A stretch of 64,000 nt of DNA from Bacteroides luti (GCF_900128905.1 NZ_FQTV01000011.1:62001-126000), one strand, 5' to 3'; shown: positions 1 to 10,132, numbered from the stretch's first letter. Made by a program: numbers and translations. The notes: generated from the sequence alone by a model not told the origin.

Positions 1-54
1 ATTTTTGTAAAGTCAATTGTTTTGCGAAAACTAGAACGACAGATAACATACATT

Positions 55-2574
55 ATGAAAAGACAAATCACTTATTTATTTACTGTTTTATTTTTTATTG
101 CATGTTCGGTTAAGATCAATGCAACGGTTAAGCTGCCTGCTATATTTTCTGATAATATGGTATTGCAGCAAAATACATGGATTAATATCTGGGGTGCAGC
201 TTCTGCAAATGAGAAAGTAGCCATTACTACTTCATGGAATTTTAAAAGATATGTTACTACTGCTGATGCTGCCGGAAAGTGGGAGTTGAAAATAAAAACT
301 CCTAGAGCAACAAAAGAACAGAATATTACTGTAAAGGGTGAAAATGTGATCAAAATCAATAATGTATTGATTGGTGAAGTTTGGCTTTGTACAGGACAGT
401 CGAATATGGAATTTCAGGTTGCTAAAGACAAAGGATGGAAAACCGGAATGTTGAATGAAGAAGAAGAAATGAAGGATGCTGATTATCCTGAGATTCGATT
501 ATTTCAGGTACAACATCAACTATCTCCTGAAGGACCAAAGGATGATTGCGTAGGACATTGGGTCGTATGTAATCCGACTAACCTTAAAGAGTTTTCTGCC
601 GTAGGTTTTGTTTTTGGGCGCAAACTTTATAAAAGTTTGAATGTTCCTGTGGGGTTAATTCAGTCTACCTGGGGTGGAACTCATGCAGAATCATGGATGA
701 AGAAAGAATTGATGGAAAGCAAACCTCTTTATGCAGACGTTCTTAAGGATTTTGCTTTGAGTAATGTAAAAAGAGAAAAAGATTATTGTAAAGTTCCGGC
801 TACTTTGTGGAATGGTATGATTAATCCAATTCTTCCTTTCACTGTAAAAGGAAATATTTGGTATCAGGGTGAATCAAATTCTGTACGTTTTGAGAAGTAT
901 CAGGAAGTTCTTACCGATTTAATTAGCAGCTGGCGTAAAGAATGGTCGCAGTCGGAAATGCCTTTCTACTTTGTGCAAATTGCTCCTCAGTATAAACAAC
1001 CTGCCGGAATTCGTGAAGCTCAGCTGAAAACCTGGCAAACAGTTAAGAATACGGGTCTGGCTGTGATTACAGATGCAGGTGATTCTACAGATATTCATCC
1101 TCGTAATAAACGTATTACAGGAGAGCGTCTTGCATTATGGGCATTAGCTAAAACTTACGGAAGAAATTGTGCATATTCGGGTCCGCTGTATAAATCAATG
1201 AAGATATCGGGTAATAAAGCTATCCTTACTTTTGATTATGTAGAAGGTGGACTAACATCAAAAGGTGACGCTTTAAAGGGTTTCTTTATTGCGGGGACAG
1301 ACAGACGCTTTTATCCGGCGAAAGCTGTGATTGTTAATAATAAGGTTGAAGTTTCTGCACCTGAGGTATTAGATCCTGTTGCGGTACGCTACGGATGGGG
1401 ATTTTTCTTCCGTACTAACTTATTCAATGAAGCTGGTTTGCCTGCTTCTCCTTTTAGAACAGATTCTTTTCAGGAAGATACTTATGCCAGACGTTTTGCT
1501 GATTCTGAAATGAGACGTTTCCCTAAGGCTTATATGTTAGATCATGGAAAGAAACCTTTCTTTGGCTATGCTCAGGGAGTGGGTTGCTGCGCAATGCTTA
1601 AGATGTGGAAACAGACTGGTGACAAACGTTATTTCAATTATGTAAAAGAATGGGCTGATAGTCTTATTAGTGATAATGGCGATATTTATCTGTATGACAA
1701 GTCTTCTTATAATGTTGATTTTGTGAATTCAGGAAAAGTTCTTTTTGATATATATAAGGAAACTGGCAATAAGAAGTATAAACTTGCCATGGATGTACTT
1801 ATTAAGCAATTAAAAGATCAGCCAAGAACTTTGGAAGGTGGTTACTGGCATAAGTTGGTCTACCAACACCAAATATGGTTGGATGGTATTTATATGGCTT
1901 CCCCTTTTATGGCTCAGTATGGTGCTGAGTTTAATCAGCCAGAATGGATTGATGAAGCTGTTAAGCAAATCACTCTTTGCCACAAACATACTTACGATCC
2001 AAAAACAGGTCTTTATTATCATGCTTGGGATGAAAGCAAATCACAGCGTTGGGCTAATCCGGAAACCGGACTTTCTCCAAACTTCTGGGGAAGAAGCATC
2101 GGATGGTATTTCATGGCTATGGTTGATGCGCTTGATTTTATTCCGGCAGGACACGAAGGACGCGAAGTTGTCATTAAACAAATACAAGGATTAGCTGATG
2201 CTCTTCCTAAATATCAGGATAAGGATGGATTGTGGTATCAGGTTCTTGATCAGCCTAAACGCGAAGGTAACTTCCCTGAAGCATCTGTTACTACTCAGTT
2301 TATGTATGCGTATGCAAAAGCTGTAAACAAAGGATATCTTGATAAGAAGTATCGTGCTTATGCAGAAAAGGCATTTGAAGGATTGAAAAATAAGCTGATT
2401 AAGGAAAATGAAGATGGAACACTTACGCTGACACGTTGTTGCCAGGTTGGTGGTTTAGGTGGAAACCCTTATCGTGACGGAAGCTTTGAATATTATATTG
2501 GAGAAAAAATGCGCGATAATGATGCTAAGGCTACAGGTCCTTATATAATGGGATGTATAGAATTGGGACATTAA
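55..2574 (+). CDS. Secreted SGNH carbohydrate esterase fused to GH105 unsaturated rhamnogalacturonyl hydrolase
   Basis: Two pectin-acting enzymes lie in one 839 aa exported chain. Residues about 20-470 look like the sialate O-acetylesterase/SGNH family: the nucleophile block GQSNMEF (Ser116), a GESN block near residue 273, and an Asp-x-His-Pro motif (D346, H348). Residues about 480-835 look like GH105 (YteR-type), with the motif QIWLDGIYMA giving the likely catalytic Asp at about 610. GH105 removes the 4,5-unsaturated galacturonate left by rhamnogalacturonan lyase; the esterase probably removes acetyl groups. The ATG at 55 is chosen because it is followed directly by a signal peptide; an upstream TTG at 22 would put charged residues before it. 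A hairpin terminator follows. The fusion and domain calls come from reading motifs; substrate specificity is inferred from the rhamnose context. Confidence 0.88.
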   Translation: MKRQITYLFTVLFFIACSVKINATVKLPAIFSDNMVLQQNTWINIWGAASANEKVAITTSWNFKRYVTTADAAGKWELKIKTPRATKEQNITVKGENVIKINNVLIGEVWLCTGQSNMEFQVAKDKGWKTGMLNEEEEMKDADYPEIRLFQVQHQLSPEGPKDDCVGHWVVCNPTNLKEFSAVGFVFGRKLYKSLNVPVGLIQSTWGGTHAESWMKKELMESKPLYADVLKDFALSNVKREKDYCKVPATLWNGMINPILPFTVKGNIWYQGESNSVRFEKYQEVLTDLISSWRKEWSQSEMPFYFVQIAPQYKQPAGIREAQLKTWQTVKNTGLAVITDAGDSTDIHPRNKRITGERLALWALAKTYGRNCAYSGPLYKSMKISGNKAILTFDYVEGGLTSKGDALKGFFIAGTDRRFYPAKAVIVNNKVEVSAPEVLDPVAVRYGWGFFFRTNLFNEAGLPASPFRTDSFQEDTYARRFADSEMRRFPKAYMLDHGKKPFFGYAQGVGCCAMLKMWKQTGDKRYFNYVKEWADSLISDNGDIYLYDKSSYNVDFVNSGKVLFDIYKETGNKKYKLAMDVLIKQLKDQPRTLEGGYWHKLVYQHQIWLDGIYMASPFMAQYGAEFNQPEWIDEAVKQITLCHKHTYDPKTGLYYHAWDESKSQRWANPETGLSPNFWGRSIGWYFMAMVDALDFIPAGHEGREVVIKQIQGLADALPKYQDKDGLWYQVLDQPKREGNFPEASVTTQFMYAYAKAVNKGYLDKKYRAYAEKAFEGLKNKLIKENEDGTLTLTRCCQVGGLGGNPYRDGSFEYYIGEKMRDNDAKATGPYIMGCIELGH

Positions 2575-2609
2575 TTTTTTTAAGGTAAAAAGGATAACAG
2601 GTTAAAAAG

Positions 2610-2654
2610 AAAGCACAGAGTTTATTTTCTGAGAAGATTTACTTTGTGCTTTTT
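2610..2654 (+). terminator. Intrinsic terminator after the esterase-GH105 gene
   Basis: Arms AAAGCACAGAGT (2610-2621) and ACTTTGTGCTTT (2641-2652) pair with one mismatch around a 19 nt loop and end in a short T run. It lies 35 nt after the stop codon and ends before the next gene, so the following rhamnosidase is probably transcribed on its own. Confidence 0.7.
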
Positions 2655-2681
2655 GCTAATTATATGAACTTAAACTGTACT

Positions 2682-5462
2682 ATGATGATAAAAAGAATTT
2701 TATTAGTTAGTTGCTTTTCCTCATTTTATATCTATTGTTCTGCTCAGCAGCTTGGATGGCCTGCTGTAAAAACAGAAGCTAAACCTGCAGCACGTTGGTG
2801 GTGGCTCGGAAGTGCTGTAGATGAAAAGAATCTTACTTATAACTTGCAGGAATATTCTCATGCAGGCATGGGAACAATGGAGATTACTCCTATTTATGGA
2901 GTAATGGGTAATGAAGCTCGTGATCTTAATTTTCTTTCTCCCGAATGGATGAAGATGTTACGTCATACAGAGTCTGAAGCAAAAAGGCTGGATATGCAAA
3001 TGGATATGAATACTGGTACGGGTTGGCCATTTGGTGGACCTGAAGTTAGTATTGAAGATGCTGCAAGTAAGGTTCTTTTTGAAGAATACCAACTTAATGG
3101 AGGCGAACGTCTTACTACAAATATTCAGGTTTCTGATGAAAAGCAAAAATCTATTGCTACTCTTTATCGTTTAATGGCTTTTTCTGATAATGGCCAGCGT
3201 AAGGATATTACTTCAAAAGTAGATAAACAAGGCAAACTTAATTGGGTTGCACCTGCCGGCAAATGGAGATTGATAGCAGTCTTTAATGGTAAAACGTTAC
3301 AAAAAGTAAAGCGTGCGGCTCCTGGTGGTGAAGGATATGTTATGAATCATTTTTCACGCAAAGCTGTAGCTAACTATCTTAATCGTTTTGAAAGAGCATT
3401 TGCTTCTACAAAAACTCCTTATCCACATAACTTTTTTAATGATTCTTACGAAGTATATAATGCAGACTGGACTCCCGATCTTCTCGAACAATTCTATAAA
3501 CGTCGCGGATACAAACTGGAGGAATATCTTCCGGAATTTCTGGATCAGAATCGTAATGAGATAACAGCCCGTATTATTTCCGATTATCGGGAAACAATAT
3601 CTGAACTGCTTCAGGTAAACTTTACCAGTCAGTGGACTAACTGGGCGCATTCTCATGGAAGCATGACACGTAATCAGGCTCATGGTTCACCTGGAAATCT
3701 CATTGATCTTTACGCAACTGTAGATGTACCGGAATGTGAAGGTTTTGGTCTTTCGAATTTTGGAATTAAAGGTTTAAGAAAGGATTCATTGACTTTGAAG
3801 AATTTCTCAGATCTCTCTATGTTGAAATATGCATCTTCTGCAGCTCACATTTCCGGGAAACCTTATACTTCTGCCGAAACATTTACCTGGCTTACTGAGC
3901 ATTTCCGTACTTCATTGTCTCAATGTAAACCTGATATTGATTTGATGTTTGTTTCGGGTATAAATCATACTTATTTTCATGGAACTCCTTATTCTCCCCA
4001 AGATGCCAAGTGGCCGGGCTGGTTGTTTTATGCTTCAATAAATATGTCGCCAACTAATACAATCTGGCATGATGCTCCTGCACTTTTCCAGTATATTACT
4101 CGTTGCCAGTCTTTCTTGCAAATGGGTAAACCGGATAATGACTTCCTTGTTTATTTGCCGGTTTATGATATGTGGAATGATGTGAATGGTCGCTTGTTGC
4201 AGTTTGATATTCATAAAATGGATAAAAACGCTCCAAAATTTATTGAAACCGTTCATAAGATTAATCAAAGTGGATATGATGTAGATTATATCTCTGATAA
4301 TTTCATTCGCAATACAAAGTGTGTTGATGGTATGCTGCTTACAAAAGGTGGAGTTAAATATAAAGCAATTATTATTCCTGCTGTAAAAAAGATGCCCGAT
4401 GATGTATTAGCTCATCTCATATCTCTCGCAGAGCAAGGTGCTAAGATTATTTTTATAGAGAATTATCCTTTGGATGTTCCTGGATTTTCTAAATTGGAAC
4501 AGAGACGTTCTCATTTTAAAAACTTATTGAGTCTGCTTCCTGTTGCTCCCGATTTTAAAGAAACAGCATGTAAGTCTTTGAAAAAAGGAACGGTTATTAC
4601 TGGAAGTGACTATCTGAAAACGTTGGCTGCAACAGGTGTAGTTAACGAAGAAATGAAAACCATTAATGGCTTGAACTGTATCCGTCGTTCTAATGAGTCA
4701 GGTTATCACTATTTTATAGCTTCTTTACAGCCAAAAGATGTTGAAGGCTGGATTAATCTTGGTGTAAAGGCGGTTTCGGCAGTTATTTATAACCCATTAA
4801 ATGGTGAAAGTGGTAAAGCGAAAATCAGACAAGCCAATGGACGTACTCAGGTATATGTTCAAATCAAATCGGGTGAGTCTATTATCTTGAAAACATTCAC
4901 AAATGATGATGTACAGATGGCTGATTGGGAATATATAGTTCCGCAGACTGTAGGGCTGACAATTGATAATAACTGGAAACTTCATTTTGTTAAAAGTGAA
5001 CCTGAAATAGATGATGTTTATAATATTGGTAAATTGTGCTCATGGACTGAGTTGAATGAGCCTAAGGCGAAGATAAATATGGGAACTGGTGTTTATAGCG
5101 TAAATTTCAATCTTCCAACGATTGCAGCAGAAGAATGGGTGCTTGATTTAGGCGATGTAAGAGAAAGTGCCCGCGTTAAAATCAATGGTAAAGAAGTTGC
5201 AACACTCTGGTCGGTTCCTTTTACTGCTAAAGTTGGAAAATTCCTGAAACCGGGTGAAAATAAGATTGAAGTAGAAGTAACTAATCTACCGGCAAATCGT
5301 ATTGCTGATTATGATCGTCGTGGCATTGAATGGAGAAACTTTAAAGAAATAAACTTAGTTGATATCAATTATAAACCAACTAAATACGGTAATTGGGAAG
5401 TTGTACCATCTGGCTTGCTGGGACCGGTAAGGCTTATTCCGGTTAACTTGATTAATGAATAG
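2682..5462 (+). CDS. GH106 family alpha-L-rhamnosidase
   Basis: Secreted or periplasmic alpha-L-rhamnosidase of family GH106 (926 aa; known members are about 900-1100 aa). The family hallmark is near the N terminus: ARWWWLGSAVD at about residues 38-48, followed by GMGTMEITPIYG, typical of the GH106 catalytic barrel. The C-terminal part (about 780-920) reads as a beta-sandwich of the galactose-binding type (WVLDLGDVRESARVKINGKE). It should release terminal L-rhamnose from rhamnogalacturonan fragments, which the rha operon downstream can use. The start is set at the ATG pair 2682/2685, just before a hydrophobic signal peptide; an upstream GTG at 2646 lies inside the previous terminator and is rejected. 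A terminator follows at 5474. Confidence 0.9.
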   Translation: MMIKRILLVSCFSSFYIYCSAQQLGWPAVKTEAKPAARWWWLGSAVDEKNLTYNLQEYSHAGMGTMEITPIYGVMGNEARDLNFLSPEWMKMLRHTESEAKRLDMQMDMNTGTGWPFGGPEVSIEDAASKVLFEEYQLNGGERLTTNIQVSDEKQKSIATLYRLMAFSDNGQRKDITSKVDKQGKLNWVAPAGKWRLIAVFNGKTLQKVKRAAPGGEGYVMNHFSRKAVANYLNRFERAFASTKTPYPHNFFNDSYEVYNADWTPDLLEQFYKRRGYKLEEYLPEFLDQNRNEITARIISDYRETISELLQVNFTSQWTNWAHSHGSMTRNQAHGSPGNLIDLYATVDVPECEGFGLSNFGIKGLRKDSLTLKNFSDLSMLKYASSAAHISGKPYTSAETFTWLTEHFRTSLSQCKPDIDLMFVSGINHTYFHGTPYSPQDAKWPGWLFYASINMSPTNTIWHDAPALFQYITRCQSFLQMGKPDNDFLVYLPVYDMWNDVNGRLLQFDIHKMDKNAPKFIETVHKINQSGYDVDYISDNFIRNTKCVDGMLLTKGGVKYKAIIIPAVKKMPDDVLAHLISLAEQGAKIIFIENYPLDVPGFSKLEQRRSHFKNLLSLLPVAPDFKETACKSLKKGTVITGSDYLKTLAATGVVNEEMKTINGLNCIRRSNESGYHYFIASLQPKDVEGWINLGVKAVSAVIYNPLNGESGKAKIRQANGRTQVYVQIKSGESIILKTFTNDDVQMADWEYIVPQTVGLTIDNNWKLHFVKSEPEIDDVYNIGKLCSWTELNEPKAKINMGTGVYSVNFNLPTIAAEEWVLDLGDVRESARVKINGKEVATLWSVPFTAKVGKFLKPGENKIEVEVTNLPANRIADYDRRGIEWRNFKEINLVDINYKPTKYGNWEVVPSGLLGPVRLIPVNLINE

Positions 5463-5473
5463 TTGTATTCTTG

Positions 5474-5529
5474 ATATCGGCAATTGGGGCTTTGTGTGTA
5501 ATTGAGTCTCAATTGTCGATATTTTTTTT
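5474..5529 (+). terminator. Intrinsic terminator after the GH106 gene
   Basis: Arms ATATCGGCAATTG (5474-5486) and CAATTGTCGATAT (5510-5522) pair fully except for one G-T wobble and are followed by eight T. It separates the rhamnosidase from the GH28 gene. Confidence 0.85.
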
Positions 5530-5571
5530 GATGAAAAATGAATAAACGATTAATTAACTTATAATATTTAT

Positions 5572-7143
5572 ATGATTTTGAAAACAAAACTTTTTCTTGC
5601 TGCTTTAGCTTTGAGTGGTGCCGTATTTGCATCGGGAAACTCTGATAAATATAGCTCTTTATATAAAAATCTTCCTTTTGAGATGCCTCGTATTAAGGTG
5701 CCTGTATTTCCCTCTAATAGAGTTAATATTGCAGATTTTGGCGTAAAAGGTAATGGCGTTGATTTATGTACCGAGGCTTTTAATAAAGCAATAGAAAGTT
5801 TAAGTAAGAAAGGTGGTGGTGAACTTGTTGTTCCTAGTGGCGTATGGTTTACTGGTCCTATTGTTTTGAAGAGTAATATAAATCTTCATCTTGAAAAAGG
5901 AGCAATAATCTTATTTTCTCCTAATGTAGATCTTTATCCACTTGTTGAAACATCTTTTGAAGGACTTGACACACGTCGTTGCCAGTCACCAATTTCAGGA
6001 CGTAATCTAACCAATGTAGCTATTACAGGTGAAGGAGCAATTGATGGTAATGGAGATTACTGGCGTCCGGTTAAAAGACAGAAAGTAACTGAAAGTCAAT
6101 GGAAAGAATTTACTTCACGGGGTGGTACTTATAAACGTGATGATTACTGGTTTCCTTCAGAGAAAACATTGATGGGTGATAAAATAGCAGATATGAACGT
6201 TCCTCGTAATCTGAAAACAGAAGAAGAGTGGCTTGCTGTTAAAAATTTCCTTCGTCCGGTAATGGTTAGCCTGATAGAATGTAAAAATGTATATCTTCAA
6301 GGCGTTATATTTCAAAATTCTCCGGCATGGAATCTTCATCCGTTAATGTGCGAGAATATAATTATCGAGGATGTTGCAGTTCGGAATCCTTCTTTTGCTC
6401 AGAATGGCGATGGGCTTGATCTTGAATCATGCAAAAATGCTTTGATCATTAATAGTACATTTGATGTTGGTGATGACGGCATTTGTCTTAAATCGGGTAA
6501 AGATGAAGATGGTAGACGCCGTGCTCGTCCGTGTGAAAATGTGATTGTTGATAATTGTACGGTTTTTAAAGGTCATGGAGGCTTTGTTGTTGGTAGTGAA
6601 ATGTCTGGTGGTGTTAAGAATGTGATGGTTACAAACTGCAAATTTTTAGGAACAGATGTAGGACTTCGTTTTAAGAGTCGTCGTGGACGAGGTGGAGTTG
6701 TAGAAAATATTTTTGTAAAAGATGTCAGTATGATGGATATTGCAACTGAGCCACTGCTGTTTGATCTTTATTATGCTGGGAAATCAGCTGTAGAGGTGTT
6801 GGAAGATGGTGAAGAAGGACAGTCTAAGGTGAAAGTGTTGCCTAAGGTTGATGAAACTACACCGGCTTTTAAGAATATTCATATAAAAGGATTAAATTGT
6901 AGTAATGCACGACGTGCAATGTTTTTTAATGGTTTGCCGGAGCAAAACATACACGGTATAGCCATAGAAGATGTTTTCGTAACTTCAAAAATTGGAGGAG
7001 AAATAGCAGAATCAGATCATATTAAACTTAACAATGTAATAATACATCCGGCTGAGGGACCTGCTTTGATTATCAGAAACTGTAAAGAAGTTAATCTTGG
7101 TGATTTTAAAGGGGACGTAAAACGCATAAATGATTCCAAATAA
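5572..7143 (+). CDS. GH28 family polygalacturonase / rhamnogalacturonan hydrolase
   Basis: Exported right-handed beta-helix pectinase of family GH28 (523 aa). The N terminus is a signal peptide ending near ALSGAVFA. An opening motif typical of pectin beta-helix proteins (NIADFGVKGNGVD) comes next. Catalytic blocks are visible in the GH28 order: NGDGLDLES (Asp280), GDDGICLKSGKD (Asp301/302), GHGGFVVGSEMSGG (His335) and a later RFKSRRGRGG. GH28 enzymes hydrolyse alpha-galacturonosyl bonds by inversion using these acids. Next to GH105 and GH106 enzymes and the rhamnose genes, a role as rhamnogalacturonan galacturonohydrolase is more likely than bulk homogalacturonan cleavage, but this is inference. 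Confidence 0.9.
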   Translation: MILKTKLFLAALALSGAVFASGNSDKYSSLYKNLPFEMPRIKVPVFPSNRVNIADFGVKGNGVDLCTEAFNKAIESLSKKGGGELVVPSGVWFTGPIVLKSNINLHLEKGAIILFSPNVDLYPLVETSFEGLDTRRCQSPISGRNLTNVAITGEGAIDGNGDYWRPVKRQKVTESQWKEFTSRGGTYKRDDYWFPSEKTLMGDKIADMNVPRNLKTEEEWLAVKNFLRPVMVSLIECKNVYLQGVIFQNSPAWNLHPLMCENIIIEDVAVRNPSFAQNGDGLDLESCKNALIINSTFDVGDDGICLKSGKDEDGRRRARPCENVIVDNCTVFKGHGGFVVGSEMSGGVKNVMVTNCKFLGTDVGLRFKSRRGRGGVVENIFVKDVSMMDIATEPLLFDLYYAGKSAVEVLEDGEEGQSKVKVLPKVDETTPAFKNIHIKGLNCSNARRAMFFNGLPEQNIHGIAIEDVFVTSKIGGEIAESDHIKLNNVIIHPAEGPALIIRNCKEVNLGDFKGDVKRINDSK

Positions 7144-7205
7144 TCAATTACCAAAACGAGCAGTTTTAAAATCAAATTTTACAATAACACTCAAATAATA
7201 ATAAG

Positions 7206-7387
7206 TATATTTGCGATAAAATCAATATTAATTATTATATAATCCGGTTATATGTCTGAGGGGGCATCTTTAGGAAATTTGTTTTGCTAAGAGATTGACC
7301 TTTAATGATTTCTCTGTAAAACAATCAATGGCGAGAAAGTTACAGTGAATAACTTCTGGAGTGTTAAATTATAAAAGAAAATACGTA
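7206..7387 (+). promoter_or_regulatory. Promoter element and long leader of the rha operon
   Basis: TATATTTG at 7206-7213 matches the Bacteroidota -7 element TAnnTTTG. No TTG lies 19-21 bases upstream, which fits a promoter that needs an activator, such as the AraC-type regulator encoded downstream. About 170 bases separate this element from the rhaB ATG, an unusually long leader. I see no clear open frame or riboswitch in it. Confidence 0.5.
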
Positions 7388-8860
7388 ATGGAGAACAAAA
7401 ACTTTTTTGCCGTAGATCTAGGTGCAACTAGTGGACGCACAATTCTTGGCACAGTTAAAGATGGTTCTATAGAACTTAGAGAATTGACCAGATTCCCCAA
7501 TAATATAATTGAGGTTAATGGACATTTTTATTGGGATATATTTGCTCTGTATAATGAGATAGTTAATGGACTGAAGCTTGTTGCTAAAGAGAAAATTGAA
7601 ATTACCTCTATTGGTATTGATACATGGGGTGTGGATTTCGTTTGCATTGGTAAAGATGGTGAGATCCTTCGTAATCCTTATAGTTATAGAGACCCTCACA
7701 CTGTGGGAGCTCCTGAAGAATTCTTTAAGAAAATGCCTCGTGAGAAAGTATATGGTTTGACTGGAATTCAGATTATGAACTTCAATACTTTGTTCCAGTT
7801 GGCTACCATTCAGAAAAATAACTCTTCAGTATTGCCTGTTACAGACAAGATTTTGTTTATTCCAGATGCGTTGTCTTACATGCTTACTGGAAAAATGGTT
7901 ACTGAATATACATTTGCTTCTACAGCTCAGATGCTTAATCCGGAAACAAAGCGATTTGATCCGGAATTGTTGGAAGCTATTGGGATTAAGAAAGAAATGT
8001 TCAATGATATAGTTTATCCAGGAACAGTTGTTGGTTCTCTTTCTAAATCAGTTAAAGAGCAAACAGGCCTGGGAGATATTCCTGTAGTTGCAGTTGCTGG
8101 ACACGATACAGCCTCTGCCGTTGCTGCTGTTCCTGCTGAAAACAAAAACTTTGCATATTTAAGTTCTGGTACTTGGTCATTGATGGGTATTGAATTGGAT
8201 AAGCCAGTTGTAACAAAAGAAAGTTATGAACTGAACTTTACAAACGAAGGTGGAGTTGAAGGTACAATTCGTTTCTTAAAGAATATCTGTGGTATGTGGT
8301 TGCTCGAACGCTGCCGTAAAGAATGGGAAAAAGATTACTCTTATGGCGAATTGATTGATGCGGCATTAGCTGCTCCAGCTTTTAAATGCCTGATTAATCC
8401 GGACGCTCCATGTTTTGCAAATCCGGTTTCAATGATTGATGCGATTAAGAATTATTGTGTTAAGACTAATCAAGCAGTTCCTGAAACCTTCGGTGAAATT
8501 ACACGTTGTATTTTTGAAAGTCTGGCTTTAAGATATCGTCAGGTATTGGAAAGCTTACAGAAAATGTCAACTTACCCAATTGAAAAATTGCATGTAATTG
8601 GTGGTGGCTCAAAGAATAATCTACTGAATTCATTTACTTCTAATGCATTGGGTATTGAAGTAATTGCCGGACCTTCTGAAGCTACTGCTATAGGAAATAT
8701 TATGTTGCAGGCTAAAGCTGCCGGACTGGTGCCTGATATTCAAAAAATGCGCGAACTAATTCGTAGCTCTGTTGAAGTAAATGTGTTTACTCCAGCTGAT
8801 GAAGAGCTGTGGAGTAGTGCTTATGCTGAATTCTTAAAAGTATATAGAGAGGATATTTAA
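7388..8860 (+). CDS. rhaB: Rhamnulokinase
   Basis: Cytoplasmic FGGY-family kinase (490 aa; E. coli RhaB is 489) that phosphorylates L-rhamnulose to L-rhamnulose 1-phosphate with ATP. It opens with the ATPase-fold phosphate loop FFAVDLGATSGRTILG, has the sugar-binding THIDTWGVDF-like block (SIGIDTWGVDF), AVAGHDTASAVAAVP in the second lobe and HVIGGGSKNN near the C terminus. The ATG at 7388 is preferred over the GTG at 7361 because the kinase fold begins directly after it. It is the first gene of the rhaB-rhaA-rhaT-rhaD run, 18 nt before rhaA. Some Bacteroides literature names it rhaK. Confidence 0.95.
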   Translation: MENKNFFAVDLGATSGRTILGTVKDGSIELRELTRFPNNIIEVNGHFYWDIFALYNEIVNGLKLVAKEKIEITSIGIDTWGVDFVCIGKDGEILRNPYSYRDPHTVGAPEEFFKKMPREKVYGLTGIQIMNFNTLFQLATIQKNNSSVLPVTDKILFIPDALSYMLTGKMVTEYTFASTAQMLNPETKRFDPELLEAIGIKKEMFNDIVYPGTVVGSLSKSVKEQTGLGDIPVVAVAGHDTASAVAAVPAENKNFAYLSSGTWSLMGIELDKPVVTKESYELNFTNEGGVEGTIRFLKNICGMWLLERCRKEWEKDYSYGELIDAALAAPAFKCLINPDAPCFANPVSMIDAIKNYCVKTNQAVPETFGEITRCIFESLALRYRQVLESLQKMSTYPIEKLHVIGGGSKNNLLNSFTSNALGIEVIAGPSEATAIGNIMLQAKAAGLVPDIQKMRELIRSSVEVNVFTPADEELWSSAYAEFLKVYREDI

Positions 8861-8878
8861 AAATAAAACAAAAACATC

Positions 8879-10132
8879 ATGAAAGACGAATTAATTAAAA
8901 AAGCTTATGACATTGCAGTTGAAAGATACGCTGCAGTTGGGGTAGATGTAAACAAAGCATTGGAAGATCTACAAAAGATTTCATTATCACTACACTGTTG
9001 GCAAGCGGATGATGTAACTGGTTTTGAAAATCCAGACGGACAATTGTCTGGTGGTATTCAGGCAACAGGAAACTATCCTGGAAAAGCTCGCAACATTGAG
9101 GAACTTAGAGCTGATATAAAGAAGGCTGCTTCTTATATCCCTGGAACTCATCGTTTGAACTTGCACGCTATTTATGGCGATTTCGGTGGCAAGTTTGTTG
9201 ATCGCGACCAAATTGAACCAAAACATTTCCAAAGCTGGATGGAATGGGCAAAAGAACAGAATATGAAGTTGGACTTCAACTCTTCTTCTTTCTCTCACCC
9301 AAAGAGTGGAAGCCTTACTTTGGCTAACCCAGACAAAGAAATTCGTGATTTCTGGATTGAACATACAAAACGTAGCCGTGCTATTTCTGAAGAAATGGGT
9401 AAGTTCCAGGGTTCTCCTTGTGTTATGAACTTATGGATTCATGACGGTTCTAAGGATCAAACAGTTAATCGTCTTAAGTATCGTGAATTGTTGAAAGACT
9501 CTTTGGATGAGATTTTTGCAACTAAATATGATAACATGAAAGACTGTATCGAAGCTAAATTGTTCGGTATTGGTGCTGAAAGCTACACTGTAGGTTCTTA
9601 TGACTTCTACTTAGGTTACGGTGCTAAGAACAATAAGATCGTAACTTTGGATACAGGTCACTTCCACTTAACAGAAAGCATTGCTGATAAGATTTCATCT
9701 TTGTTGTTATTTACTCCAGAAATCATGCTTCACGTAAGTCGTCCTATCCGTTGGGATTCTGACCACGTAACTATCATGAATGATGATACTTTAGATTTAG
9801 CTAAAGAAATTGTACGTTGCAATGCACTTGATCGTGTAAATATTGGTCTTGACTATTTCGATGCTTCAATTAACCGTATCGGTGCTTATGTTATCGGTTC
9901 ACGTGCAACACAAAAATGTTTCATGCAAGCATTACTTGAACCAATCGCTAAGTTACGTGAATACGAAGCTAACGGTCAGTTCTTTGAACGTCTTGCTCTT
10001 CTTGAAGAAGCTAAGAGTCTTCCTTGGAATGCAGTTTGGGATATGTTCTGCTTACAGAACAATGTTCCAGTAGGTGAAGAGTTCATCGCTGAAATACAGA
10101 AATACGAAGCTGACGTAACAATTAAAAGATAA
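8879..10132 (+). CDS. rhaA: L-rhamnose isomerase
   Basis: Cytoplasmic TIM-barrel isomerase (417 aa; E. coli RhaA is 419) that interconverts L-rhamnose and L-rhamnulose with two divalent metals. Recognisable blocks are SLHCWQADDV near residue 37, HAIYGDFGGKFVDRDQ, LDFNSSSFSHPKSGSLTLAN, and the metal-binding stretch LDTGHFHLTESIADK, followed by HVSRPIRWDSDHV. It sits between the kinase and the transporter. Its codon use is visibly biased toward frequent codons, suggesting high expression. It is also called rhaI in Bacteroides. Confidence 0.97.
   Translation: MKDELIKKAYDIAVERYAAVGVDVNKALEDLQKISLSLHCWQADDVTGFENPDGQLSGGIQATGNYPGKARNIEELRADIKKAASYIPGTHRLNLHAIYGDFGGKFVDRDQIEPKHFQSWMEWAKEQNMKLDFNSSSFSHPKSGSLTLANPDKEIRDFWIEHTKRSRAISEEMGKFQGSPCVMNLWIHDGSKDQTVNRLKYRELLKDSLDEIFATKYDNMKDCIEAKLFGIGAESYTVGSYDFYLGYGAKNNKIVTLDTGHFHLTESIADKISSLLLFTPEIMLHVSRPIRWDSDHVTIMNDDTLDLAKEIVRCNALDRVNIGLDYFDASINRIGAYVIGSRATQKCFMQALLEPIAKLREYEANGQFFERLALLEEAKSLPWNAVWDMFCLQNNVPVGEEFIAEIQKYEADVTIKR

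Noticed and set aside
22..54. TTG start upstream of the esterase-GH105 gene
   Set aside because: It adds charged residues in front of the signal peptide; the ATG at 55 is followed directly by it.
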